In this document: positions 1-7,293 of the stretch, one piece after another
How the letters are laid out: each line of letters starts with the position of its first letter
How positions within the stretch are numbered: the first letter of the stretch is position 1
Source of the DNA: Desulfovibrio sp.
Lineage (GTDB): Bacteria; Desulfobacterota; Desulfovibrionia; Desulfovibrionales; Desulfovibrionaceae
Assembly: GCA_014804965.1 (NCBI GenBank)
Contig: JAAUYU010000023.1
Span: 34,196-67,072, forward strand
Reading direction: 5' to 3'
Length of the DNA: 32,877 bases
Program-made: the position numbers and the translations under genes
Notes under the pieces: model-generated
What the model was told of the DNA's origin: nothing
Databases searched by the model: none
Seen by the model: the letters and a program-made list of their open reading frames with translations, nothing else

Positions 1-376
1 CCTGGTGGAGCACTTCCTCGCCAAGTTCAACGAGCAGTACGGCAAGCACATCCGCGGCGTGTCGCCCCTCGTCATGGAGACCTTCATCCGCTACCGCTGG
101 ACAGGCAATGTGCGCGAACTGGGCCACGTTATCGAGAGGGCCTTCGTGCTCTGCAAGGGTTCTCAGATCCAGCCCGAGCACATCCTGCTGCGGGAACCCT
201 GGGGACTGGAGAAAAAAGAGGGCGCGCTGGAGGATGAGCGCCAGCGCCTGTGCCTTGTACTGGAGCAGACAGCCTGGAACATCAGCCGGGCTGCGCGGCA
301 ACTCGGCATCAGCCGCTGGACCCTTTACCGGCGTATGCTCCGTTTCGGGCTTGAGCGCCGCAGCCAGGGAATGTAG
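1..376 (+). CDS. Sigma-54-dependent transcriptional activator, C-terminal part only
   Basis: The gene runs in from the left edge, and only about 124 C-terminal residues are present. They contain the end of the AAA+ sigma-54 interaction domain, with the family's WTGNVREL motif (equivalent to WPGNVREL in NtrC). A Fis-type helix-turn-helix follows (WNISRAARQLGISRWTLYRRM), ending 13 residues before the stop. Such proteins bind upstream of -24/-12 promoters and use ATP to open sigma-54 RNA polymerase complexes. A near-consensus sigma-54 promoter lies about 130 bases beyond the stop codon, with an inverted repeat between them. The simplest reading is that this protein activates the sulfotransferase/ABC operon downstream. 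The sensory N-terminal domain is outside the window, so the signal is unknown. Confidence 0.93.
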   Translation, partial: LVEHFLAKFNEQYGKHIRGVSPLVMETFIRYRWTGNVRELGHVIERAFVLCKGSQIQPEHILLREPWGLEKKEGALEDERQRLCLVLEQTAWNISRAARQLGISRWTLYRRMLRFGLERRSQGM

Positions 377-420
377 CAAGCGCACACTTCTGTTGCACCA
401 CACTTGTGCGGGTTGCTACA
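372..420. promoter_or_regulatory. Inverted-repeat cluster, likely activator binding site (UAS)
   Basis: TGTAGCAA-G-CGCACA (372-386) is mirrored by TGTGCG-GG-TTGCTACA (405-420). A third related copy, TGTTGCACCACA, lies between them at 391-402. The cluster overlaps the stop codon of the activator gene and sits about 90-140 bases upstream of the -24 element at 511. That is the normal place for an enhancer bound by a Fis-type HTH activator. It could instead be a weak terminator for the activator gene, but no clear T-run follows. Confidence 0.5.
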
Positions 421-508
421 CTTTTCGGCAACTCAACCTTGGGAGTGGCGAGAGAGAGATATAAGTACTTGAAATAAAAAATATTATTTTTAAAAAAATC
501 CTCACCTG

Positions 509-525
509 CTGGCATGGCTCTTGCT
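509..525 (+). promoter_or_regulatory. Sigma-54 (-24/-12) promoter of the sulfotransferase/ABC operon
   Basis: CTGGCATGGCTCTTGCT has GG at 511-512, exactly ten bases, then GC at 523-524. It differs from the consensus YTGGCACGNNNNTTGCW at one -24 position (C to T). Transcription should start near 536, leaving a leader of about 57 bases. The AT-rich stretch at about 455-500 between promoter and upstream repeats could help DNA bending. No convincing IHF site was found. Confidence 0.85.
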
Positions 526-592
526 CTGGGGCGCACATACACCACGTGTCGTTCCTTGCGGGAACCGGGGCCACAATCATCAGGGAGAAGCC

Positions 593-1441
593 ATGAACAG
601 AATCATCGTCAACTGGATGTACCCACGCTCGCTTACCACGGTCTTCATGCGGGCCATCACCAACCGGGGGGATTTTCACACCATCTTCGAGCCCACCCTC
701 CCCATCTACTGGCGTGACAGGCATGAGCCGGGCGTGCAGTCCCATCAGGATTACGAGGGATGGCCCGTGGTCTACGAGGACGTCATCCGCAAGATTTACG
801 GCATCGCGGAGCAGTCGCCCACCTTCATCAAGGAGTGCCCCTACCACGCCATCGAGAACTACCTGAGGGACGAGGAATACCTGCGCCGCTGCACCCATAT
901 GTTCCAGATCCGCAATCCCAAGTATGTGGTGCTTTCCTTCTGGAAGGTCATCGGCTCGCAGCGTTCCATGCGCATTGAGGACATCGGGCCCGTGGCCTCC
1001 GACCGCATATTCAACCGCATCACCGAGCTCGGCCTGCACGCGCTGGACAACGGGAGAACCCCGCTCGTCATCGACGGCGACGACTTCCAGAACGATCCCG
1101 AAGGCATCATGGCGGCCTGGTGCGACGCCGTTGGCCTGGAATTCAAGCCGGAAAGCCTGCACTGGAAACCCGAATGGCGCCCCGAATACGACCACTGCAA
1201 GGATTTCTACTGGGATGTGGGCGGCAGCACCGGCATCCAGAAGAACATGGAGGCCTTCCTTTACGATGACAAGCTCGTGGACGCCATCTTCGAGGACCTG
1301 CCCATGCTCAGGATGCTCTACGAGCACACGCTGCCCTACTATGAGAAGCTCTACCAGTACCGGCTGAAGCCCAAGAAGATCGAAAAGGCCGACACCAGGG
1401 CAAAGGCCGACGCCGAAGCCAAGACCGAAGCCGCGAAATAA
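593..1441 (+). CDS. Sulfotransferase-fold protein
   Basis: This 282-residue protein resembles the bacterial sulfotransferase-like P-loop family. The N-terminal YPRSLTT (residues 10-16) matches the 5'-phosphosulfate-binding loop. The segment around IRNP (residues 106-109) with S115 fits the RxxPxxxxxS 3'-phosphate-binding pattern. Family members move sulfate from PAPS to an alcohol or amine, but the acceptor cannot be read from sequence. The start at 593 is preferred because GGGAGAA lies just upstream. The longer in-frame start at 521 lies inside the sigma-54 promoter and before the expected transcript start. The C-terminus is a charged Lys/Ala/Glu tail. It is the first gene of an operon with a taurine-type ABC importer, so it probably acts on the imported compound or its product. 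That role is inference. Confidence 0.75.
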   Translation: MNRIIVNWMYPRSLTTVFMRAITNRGDFHTIFEPTLPIYWRDRHEPGVQSHQDYEGWPVVYEDVIRKIYGIAEQSPTFIKECPYHAIENYLRDEEYLRRCTHMFQIRNPKYVVLSFWKVIGSQRSMRIEDIGPVASDRIFNRITELGLHALDNGRTPLVIDGDDFQNDPEGIMAAWCDAVGLEFKPESLHWKPEWRPEYDHCKDFYWDVGGSTGIQKNMEAFLYDDKLVDAIFEDLPMLRMLYEHTLPYYEKLYQYRLKPKKIEKADTRAKADAEAKTEAAK

Positions 1442-1471
1442 TCCGTTTCACGCAGCAATCAGCAGAGGTGC

Positions 1472-1510
1472 GCCCGGGAGCCGGCCAGCGGGGATGGTGG
1501 GCTCCCGGGC
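1472..1510 (+). other. Intra-operon hairpin before the first ABC ATPase gene
   Basis: GCCCGGGAGCC (1472-1482) and GGCTCCCGGGC (1500-1510) are perfectly complementary over 11 bases with a 17-base loop. There is no T-run, so it is unlikely to terminate transcription. It ends four bases before the AAGGGGG ribosome-binding sequence of the next gene. It may be an mRNA processing or stability element that uncouples the sulfotransferase from the transporter genes. Confidence 0.5.
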
Positions 1511-1525
1511 CCCAAGGGGGAAAGC

Positions 1526-2353
1526 GTGGAAACCAGTGAAGGACGTTTGGACATCGTCGGCGTGAGCAAGCGCTATGACCCGGAGGGCGCTGACGTGCTC
1601 GCTGTGGACAATTGCAGCTTCACCATCGGGGCCGGTTCCTTCGTGGCCATCGTGGGGCCATCAGGCTGCGGCAAGTCCACCCTCCTCAACATGATCGCGG
1701 GCTTCGAGGACGTGACGAGCGGCGAGATCCTCATGGACGGGCAGGTCATTGCCGCCCCGTCCATGCCCCCCCGGCCCGGCGCGGACAGGGTGGTGGTATT
1801 CCAGGCGGGCGCGCTGTTCGACTGGATGACCGTGCGCCAGAACATTATGTTCGGCCCGCTGACCACCGGCAGTATGCCCGTGGAGGAGGCCCGCAAGCGC
1901 GCGGACGAGCTGGTGCGCATGGCGGGCCTGAGGGGCTACGAGGACGCCTATCCCATCCGCATCAGCTCGGGAATGCGCCGGCGTGTGGAGATCCTGCGCG
2001 CGCTCATCAACGAGCCGAGGAGCCTGCTCCTTGACGAGCCTTATCGCGCCATGGACGCCATCACCAAGTCCGTCATGCACCAGTTCCTGCTGGATATGTT
2101 CGACCGCACGCACAAAACCATCCTGTTCATCACCCATGACCTGGACGAGGCCATCTACCTTTCGGACCGGGTGGGCATCATGACCACCCGGCCGGGCCGA
2201 TTCAAGAAGTGGATCGAGGTCGACCTGCCGCGCCCACGCAATTTCAGCGTCAAGAAACATCCCCGCTTTCTCGAGTACAAGCGTGAGACCATCGAGGCCG
2301 TGCGCGAGGAAGCGCGAAAATCCTTTGAACGCGGCGAGCGGGAAGGCGGCTAG
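1526..2353 (+). CDS. ABC importer ATPase 1, taurine/nitrate/sulfonate type, degenerate signature motif
   Basis: This 275-residue protein of the TauB/SsuB/NrtD group should energise import through the permease at 3254. Visible motifs are Walker A GPSGCGKST (residues 44-52), Q-loop Q93, Walker B LLLDEP with D170 and E171, and the H-loop histidine H204 in FITHDLDEA. The ABC signature is ISSGM (146-150) instead of the usual LSGGM, and the D-loop reads YRAMD instead of FGALD. A GTG start is chosen because AAGGGGGAA precedes it. The second ATPase gene starts 17 bases after this stop. Together the two probably form a heterodimer in which this subunit supplies the intact Walker/H-loop side. Confidence 0.92.
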   Translation: METSEGRLDIVGVSKRYDPEGADVLAVDNCSFTIGAGSFVAIVGPSGCGKSTLLNMIAGFEDVTSGEILMDGQVIAAPSMPPRPGADRVVVFQAGALFDWMTVRQNIMFGPLTTGSMPVEEARKRADELVRMAGLRGYEDAYPIRISSGMRRRVEILRALINEPRSLLLDEPYRAMDAITKSVMHQFLLDMFDRTHKTILFITHDLDEAIYLSDRVGIMTTRPGRFKKWIEVDLPRPRNFSVKKHPRFLEYKRETIEAVREEARKSFERGEREGG

Positions 2354-2370
2354 ACCCAAGGGGGAACATC

Positions 2371-3186
2371 ATGGGCAATGTTGAAGCCACGCCCGCCACG
2401 ACGCTCATGGCGTGCGAGCATCTGGACGTCAGCTTTGACGGCAGGCAGATTCTCTCCGACCTGAACTTCACGCTGGAAAAGGGCAAGTTCACCTGCATCT
2501 GCGGCCCGTCGGGCTGCGGCAAGACCACCATCATGTCGGTCATGGCGGGCTATCTCCAGCCTGACCGGGGACAGTGCCTCTACAAGGGCAGGCCCGTCAC
2601 CGGACCGAGCCCGGACAGGCTTGTGGTGTTTCAGGAAAACACGCTCTTCCAGTGGATGACCCTTTGGGACAACACGCTCTTCGGCCCCCGCATCCGCGGC
2701 AAGGACATGGAGGCAGCCGAAAAAAAGGCCAGGGAGCTCATCGAGCTTACCGGCCTCACCGGCTTTGAGCACAAGTTTCCCGGCCAGCTCTCCGGCGGTA
2801 TGCAGCGCCGGGCGGAACTCATCCGCGCACTCATCAACGAGCCTGAGATCCTCCTCATGGACGAGCCCTTCCGGGGGCTGGACGCCATGACGCGCGGCAT
2901 GATGCAGGAATATTTCCTCAATGTCTTCGAAACCACCGGCATCTCCATGCTGCTCATCACCTCGGAACTGGACGAGGCCGTATTCATGGGCGACGTGGTC
3001 TATCTGCTTTCCATCATGCCCACTACCATCAAGCAGACCATGCAGGTGGACCTGCCGAGGCCGAGGACCCTCGAAACCATGACGAGCGAGGCGTTCGCCG
3101 AGATCCAGGCCACGGCCTTCACCGCCTTGGAAAGCGAGGCCCTCAAGTCCTTTGAGCACATCCCCACGGCCGAGGCGCGGGAATAG
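2371..3186 (+). CDS. ABC importer ATPase 2, taurine/nitrate/sulfonate type, H-loop His replaced by Ser
   Basis: This is a 271-residue ATPase of the same family as its upstream neighbour, but clearly diverged from it. It has Walker A GPSGCGKTT (45-53), Q-loop Q88, a canonical signature LSGGM (140-144), and Walker B LLMDEP with D164 and E165. At the H-loop the family's ITHD is ITSE, so the switch histidine is Ser198 (codon TCG). AAGGGGGAA precedes the ATG. ABC importers of this family normally have a single ATPase gene that homodimerises. Two adjacent ATPases with complementary changes suggest an obligate heterodimer. Confidence 0.92.
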   Translation: MGNVEATPATTLMACEHLDVSFDGRQILSDLNFTLEKGKFTCICGPSGCGKTTIMSVMAGYLQPDRGQCLYKGRPVTGPSPDRLVVFQENTLFQWMTLWDNTLFGPRIRGKDMEAAEKKARELIELTGLTGFEHKFPGQLSGGMQRRAELIRALINEPEILLMDEPFRGLDAMTRGMMQEYFLNVFETTGISMLLITSELDEAVFMGDVVYLLSIMPTTIKQTMQVDLPRPRTLETMTSEAFAEIQATAFTALESEALKSFEHIPTAEARE

Positions 3187-3253
3187 CGGCCGCCCCTTCG
3201 CTGGCAGGTACCGGCACAACGGCAATCTCACCCCTGATCCCGAGGAGGCAGGA

Positions 3254-4033
3254 ATGAGCACCACGCGGTTCAAGTTCAAGGTGGAGACCCTCATCACCAT
3301 CGTCACCCTGCTCATCATCTTTTTCGTCTGGTTTGAGGTAACGCGGCGGGGCGTGGTGCCCAAGATCTTCATTCCCTCGCCGGGCGATGTCTGGAACGGC
3401 TTCCAGGAGACCATACTGCGGGGCTATCACGGCAAGAGCCTCGTCTATCACTGCCTGGTCAGCCTAGCGCGGGTGCTCCTCGGATGGGTGGCCGCCTGCA
3501 TAGTGGCCATCCCCCTGGGCCTCGCCATGGGCCTTTCGAGCAAGATTCGGGCGGTTTTTGACTACATCATCGAATTTTACCGCCCGCTCCCACCCCTCGC
3601 GTATTACACGCTCCTCGTGCTCTGGTTCGGCATCGGGGAATTCTCCAAGGTGCTCCTGCTTTTCCTGGCCGCCATCCCGCCCCTGACCATCGGCGCCGTG
3701 GAAGGCGTGAAGGACGTACCCACGTCCGTCATCCAGGCTGCTCGATCGCTCGGGGCCAACAGCCGCCAGGTGTTCTTCAAGATCATCCTGCCGGCCACCA
3801 CGCCCGCCATCATCACCTCCATGCGCATCAGCTTGGGCTTTACCTATACCGTGCTCGTGGCCGCCGAGATCGTGGCCGCCACCGAGGGCATCGGCTGGAT
3901 GGTCTGGGACGCCAGCAAGTTCATGCGCAGCGACATCATCTTCGTGGGCATCATCACCATGGGCGTCACCGGCATCGCCCTCGACGCCTGCCTGCGCTTC
4001 CTCGCCCGTCACCTTCTGCGCTGGAAGCGGTGA
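3254..4033 (+). CDS. ABC importer permease, TauC/SsuC type
   Basis: This 259-residue inner-membrane protein belongs to the binding-protein-dependent transport permease family. It begins with a hydrophobic helix (residues about 10-30), followed by IPSPGDVW, typical of TauC/SsuC, and several further membrane helices. The coupling (EAA) loop reads AARSLGANSRQVFFKIILPA, as in this family. AGGAGG lies immediately upstream of the ATG at 3254. An in-frame start at 3152 would overlap the ATPase gene and is not supported. Only one permease gene is present, so the channel is probably a homodimer held by two different ATPases. Confidence 0.92.
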   Translation: MSTTRFKFKVETLITIVTLLIIFFVWFEVTRRGVVPKIFIPSPGDVWNGFQETILRGYHGKSLVYHCLVSLARVLLGWVAACIVAIPLGLAMGLSSKIRAVFDYIIEFYRPLPPLAYYTLLVLWFGIGEFSKVLLLFLAAIPPLTIGAVEGVKDVPTSVIQAARSLGANSRQVFFKIILPATTPAIITSMRISLGFTYTVLVAAEIVAATEGIGWMVWDASKFMRSDIIFVGIITMGVTGIALDACLRFLARHLLRWKR

Positions 4034-4084
4034 CAGGAGGAATCCGGCTTCATCACCTGCAACCCGGTCAACAAGGAGGATCAC

Positions 4085-5107
4085 ATGAAACCGTTGATCA
4101 GTCTCTTGCTTGCGGCCTTCCTTCTGGCCCTGTCCCCGGGGATGCCCCAGGCGGCCGACACTGCCAAGCCCGAAAAGGTCCGCATCGGCTACCTTTCCCT
4201 CGTCAACGGGCAACTGCTCTCGAAGTATCTCAAGCTGCACGAAAAAGAGATGGGCGTGCCCGTGGAATGGTTTCGCTTCAATTCCGGCCGCGACGTGAAC
4301 ACGGCCATGGCTTCGGACAGCATTGATTTCGGCAACGTGGGCCTGCCCCCGGCCACTATCGGCCTCGCGGGGGGCATGGACTACTGGGGCATCATGAACG
4401 CCAATGTGCTGGGCGCCGTTGAATCCCTCGTGGTGAAGCCCGAAATCAATTCGCTCAAGGATCTCGAGGGCAAGACCGTGGTGACCCCCTTCGGCTCCAC
4501 CTCGCACTACCTGCTTATCAAGGCGCTGCGCGACGCGGGCGTAGACCTCTCCAAGGTCAAGATCATGGACATGGCTCCCGGCGAGGCGCTGGCCCCCTTC
4601 ATCCGGGGCGACATCGACGCCGCCTATATATGGGAGCCGAGCCTCGGCCTCGTGGTGCAAAACGGCGGCAAGATCCTGCTCACGAGCCAGGATATGGCAG
4701 ACAAGGGCGACGTCACCTGGGACATGATCAGCGTCAAGCCCGAATTCGCCAAGAAGTACCCGGACATCGTGAACAAGTTCATCATCAGCGAGCTCAAGGC
4801 CATGGACTACTGGCGCGAGCACCCTGAAGAGGCGGCCAAGATCATCGCCGAGGAACTGGGCGGCATTTCCGAGGAGGATGCCAAGCGCATGATGGGCGGT
4901 ACGCGCCTTCTCGGGCTGGAGGAGCAGTTGAGCCCGGCCTTTATGGGCACAAGCGCCAAGAAGGGCCAGTCCGCGCAGGACATCGTCAACGTGGCCGGCT
5001 TCCTGCTGGAGCAGGGCCGGATCAAGAACGATGTCCCCAAGGCCAAGGCAGAGGAATTCATCCACCCCGAATTTCTTGAGCAGGTCCGCGCCGCAGCCAA
5101 GCCGTAG
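4085..5107 (+). CDS. TauA-like periplasmic substrate-binding protein
   Basis: This 340-residue protein starts with a signal peptide (residues 1 to about 24: Lys, then a Leu/Ala core, ending PQAA). A NMT1/TauA-type binding fold follows. Segments such as PFGSTSHYLLIKAL and GDIDAAYIWEPSLG closely resemble the corresponding parts of E. coli TauA (PFISTTHYSLLAAL, GDIDGAYVWAPAVN). This favours taurine or a related sulfonate as ligand over nitrate, though an aliphatic sulfonate or another sulfur compound remains possible. AAGGAGG precedes the ATG. It is the last transport gene of the operon, 51 bases after the permease. The inverted repeat after its stop could stabilise this part of the message. Confidence 0.88.
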   Translation: MKPLISLLLAAFLLALSPGMPQAADTAKPEKVRIGYLSLVNGQLLSKYLKLHEKEMGVPVEWFRFNSGRDVNTAMASDSIDFGNVGLPPATIGLAGGMDYWGIMNANVLGAVESLVVKPEINSLKDLEGKTVVTPFGSTSHYLLIKALRDAGVDLSKVKIMDMAPGEALAPFIRGDIDAAYIWEPSLGLVVQNGGKILLTSQDMADKGDVTWDMISVKPEFAKKYPDIVNKFIISELKAMDYWREHPEEAAKIIAEELGGISEEDAKRMMGGTRLLGLEEQLSPAFMGTSAKKGQSAQDIVNVAGFLLEQGRIKNDVPKAKAEEFIHPEFLEQVRAAAKP

Positions 5108-5137
5108 GGGCGGCAAAAACGCAAACGTCAACCAGCA

Positions 5138-5170
5138 CCGGGGCCGGCGCAGGCCGTCGGCCCCGGGGAG
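5138..5170 (+). promoter_or_regulatory. Hairpin overlapping the ribosome-binding site of the small membrane protein gene
   Basis: CCGGGGCCG (5138-5146) pairs perfectly with CGGCCCCGG (5158-5166). The 3' arm runs into the Shine-Dalgarno GGGGAG (5165-5170) of the gene starting at 5178. Folded, it would partly hide the ribosome-binding site and also cap the 3' end of the binding-protein message. No T-run follows. The effect on expression is inferred. Confidence 0.4.
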
Positions 5171-5177
5171 ACCCTCG

Positions 5178-5432
5178 ATGCAGTACGCCCTGCATGATTT
5201 CATCGGCAATATCGGCCTTGTCCTGCTTCTCGGAACCTATCTTCTCCTCCAGATGGGCAGGATCGAGAGCGCGAGCCTCGCCTATTCCCTGCTCAATGCG
5301 GCGGCCTCGCTCTGCATCGGCGTCTCGCTCCTTTTCGCGTTCAATATGTCCGCCTTCCTTGTGGAAGTTTTCTGGCTGCTCATCAGCCTCTACGGCATCT
5401 GCAAGTTCTTCCTCAGGCGAAGGCGTCCGTGA
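5178..5432 (+). CDS. Small membrane protein, CBU_0592-like family
   Basis: An 84-residue, very hydrophobic protein with three probable membrane helices: about residues 8-25, 34-52 and 58-76. The order GNIGLVLLLGTYLLLQMGRI, then SYxLLNAAAS, then a Phe/Val/Trp-rich helix ending in an Arg-rich tail, is the pattern of the CBU_0592 family. That family has no established function. GGGGAG lies at the right distance from the ATG at 5178. It is 70 bases after the binding-protein gene, with a strong terminator just after it, so it is likely the last member of the transport operon. A role in transport is not shown by the sequence. Confidence 0.75.
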   Translation: MQYALHDFIGNIGLVLLLGTYLLLQMGRIESASLAYSLLNAAASLCIGVSLLFAFNMSAFLVEVFWLLISLYGICKFFLRRRRP

Positions 5433-5473
5433 ACGCGGGCGGGGAGGCGCAGCCCCGGGCCCGCGGCTTGCGG

Positions 5474-5502
5474 CCGGGCGCCCCTGTGGGCGCCCGGTTT
5501 TT
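5474..5502 (+). terminator. Rho-independent terminator of the sulfotransferase/ABC operon
   Basis: CCGGGCGCCC (5474-5483), loop CTGT, GGGCGCCCGG (5488-5497), then TTTTT (5498-5502). The ten-base stem is perfect. Confidence 0.92.
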
Positions 5503-5572
5503 CCTGTCAGTTTTTTGAATGCCGCAGGCGCAGAATACCTCCTAACAACGATAAATCCTTGATGAAAACTCT

Positions 5573-5589
5573 CTGGCACGAGCTTTGCT
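5573..5589 (+). promoter_or_regulatory. Sigma-54 (-24/-12) promoter of the fliF operon
   Basis: CTGGCACGAGCTTTGCT matches the sigma-54 consensus YTGGCACGRNNNTTGCW at every defined position, with GG at 5575-5576 and GC at 5587-5588. The expected transcript start is near 5600, about 47 bases before the preferred fliF start. Middle flagellar genes in many polar-flagellated bacteria use sigma-54 promoters. The activator for this one is not in the window. Confidence 0.93.
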
Positions 5590-5646
5590 AATCCCCTCGC
5601 ATCATACGATTGCGCCAGAGGGGCGCAAGGAATGAGGGGAATCGCC

Positions 5647-7293
5647 ATGCCGACGTTCATCACCAATCTCGTTGACAATCTCAAGGGCCTCTGGGCCCGC
5701 CTGAACATGATCCAGCGCATCGCCGTCGCGGGCGGCGCCGTGGCCCTGGTGGCCTGCGCCATCGGCCTCTCGCTCTGGGCCGGGCGGGTGGAGTACAAGG
5801 TGCTCTATTCCAACCTCGGCCCCGAGGACGCGAATGCCGTGGTCAAGGCGCTGCAGGCCGACAAGACGCCCTACCAGCTCGCCGACAACGGCACCACCAT
5901 TCTCGTGCCGCAGGACGTGGTCTATGACCAGCGCATCAAGATCGCCGGTGAAGGCGGTCTCGTGGGCCAGGGCATCGGCTTTGAGATCTTCGACAAGGTC
6001 AAGGTCGGCCAGACGGATTTCGTGCAGAAAATCAACTACACCCGCGCTCTTCAGGGCGAGCTTTCGCGCACCATCAGCGAGTTCCCCAGCGTGGAGAGCG
6101 CGCGCGTGCACCTTGTCATCCCCAAGCGCAGCCTCTTTGTGGAGGAGCGGCAGGACCCGTCCGCCTCGGTGGTGCTCAAGCTCAACAAGCCCAGCGTAAA
6201 GCCGGACCAGAAAGAGATCCAGGCCATCCTCAACATGGTGGTCATGGCGGTGGAAGGCCTTGACAAGAACCATGTCTCCATCACCGACAACGGCGGCAAG
6301 GTGCTCTACGAGCCCGAAGAGGACACGCTCGCGGGCATCAGCACCACCCAGATGGAGCACCGCCTTTCCGTGCAGCGCAACCTTGAGCGCCGCATCGAGG
6401 AACTCCTCCAGCCCATCTTCGGCCCCGGCCGCGTCATCGCCAAGGTCAACGCGGACATGGACTTCAGCCAGAAGACCATCCGCCGCGAGATCTACGACCC
6501 GGAAAAAACCGTGGTCCGCAGCGAGCAGCGCAGCGAGGAGAGCCAGCAGGGGCAGGCCAACCTCGAGGCGGGCGCGCCCGACGCCAACTTCCGCGGCGAC
6601 GGCATCACGGGCTCCGTCTCCAACCAGAACGGCACCCGCGAGACCCGCACCACCAACTACGAAATCAACAAGGAAGAGCACCAGATCATCGCCAATGTGG
6701 GAGATTTGCGCCGCCTGACGGTTGCGGTTATCATTGATGGGTCGTATGAAAAGGCGGAGGGCGCGTGGAACTTCGTGCCCCGCAAGCCTGAGGAACTGGA
6801 CCGGGTGCGCCAGCTCGTGTCCAACGCGGTGGGCCTGAACACCGGCCGCGGCGACTCTCTGGAAGTGAGCTCGGCCCCGTTCAACGATTCCGAGCCGCCC
6901 CACGAGCCCAACTTCGCCGAGGTGCTGGCCGACTACGCCGAGCGGCTGGGCAAGCCCCTGCTCAACGCGCTCCTGGCCTTCCTCTTCCTCATGCTGGTGG
7001 TGCGCCCCGTGGTGCTCGCCCTCATCCGGCCCAAGGTCGAGGCGGGCGAGATGGTCGAAGGCCTTGAGGGCCTGCCCTCCGCCGAGGAGCAGCTCGCGCT
7101 CTACGAAGCCCTCGAGGAAGCCGCCAAGGCCGACGAGGAAGAGCCGGAAGCCATCGACGAGGAAGAAGAGGAGCTTATCTTCAAGGACATCGAAGCTCTC
7201 AAGGCGCACATCTTCACCCTCTCCGACAACCACATGGAGCAGGTGGTGAGCCTGGTGCGCGGCTGGATGCAGAAAGATGAAGCAAGAGCCTAA
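5647..7293 (+). CDS. fliF: Flagellar MS-ring protein FliF
   Basis: FliF forms the MS-ring in the inner membrane, on which rotor and export gate are built. This copy has about 548 residues, a normal length. It shows an N-terminal membrane helix (residues about 22-42), YscJ/FliF ring-building domains with FliF segments such as VLYSNLGPEDA and ARVHLVIPKRSLF, and a second membrane helix (about 440-462). An acidic stretch follows, then the cytoplasmic FliG-binding helix HMEQVVSLVRGWM at the end. The start at 5647 is preferred because GAGGGGA sits six bases upstream; a start at 5632 would add only five residues. The gene heads the operon behind a sigma-54 promoter. Its last 17 bases overlap a small ORF that repeats its C-terminal motif. 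Confidence 0.96.
   Translation: MPTFITNLVDNLKGLWARLNMIQRIAVAGGAVALVACAIGLSLWAGRVEYKVLYSNLGPEDANAVVKALQADKTPYQLADNGTTILVPQDVVYDQRIKIAGEGGLVGQGIGFEIFDKVKVGQTDFVQKINYTRALQGELSRTISEFPSVESARVHLVIPKRSLFVEERQDPSASVVLKLNKPSVKPDQKEIQAILNMVVMAVEGLDKNHVSITDNGGKVLYEPEEDTLAGISTTQMEHRLSVQRNLERRIEELLQPIFGPGRVIAKVNADMDFSQKTIRREIYDPEKTVVRSEQRSEESQQGQANLEAGAPDANFRGDGITGSVSNQNGTRETRTTNYEINKEEHQIIANVGDLRRLTVAVIIDGSYEKAEGAWNFVPRKPEELDRVRQLVSNAVGLNTGRGDSLEVSSAPFNDSEPPHEPNFAEVLADYAERLGKPLLNALLAFLFLMLVVRPVVLALIRPKVEAGEMVEGLEGLPSAEEQLALYEALEEAAKADEEEPEAIDEEEEELIFKDIEALKAHIFTLSDNHMEQVVSLVRGWMQKDEARA

Noticed and set aside
1472-1510. Terminator between the sulfotransferase and ABC genes
   Set aside because: The stem is perfect, but there is no T-run and the next ribosome-binding site follows immediately. 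It is treated as an mRNA structural element.
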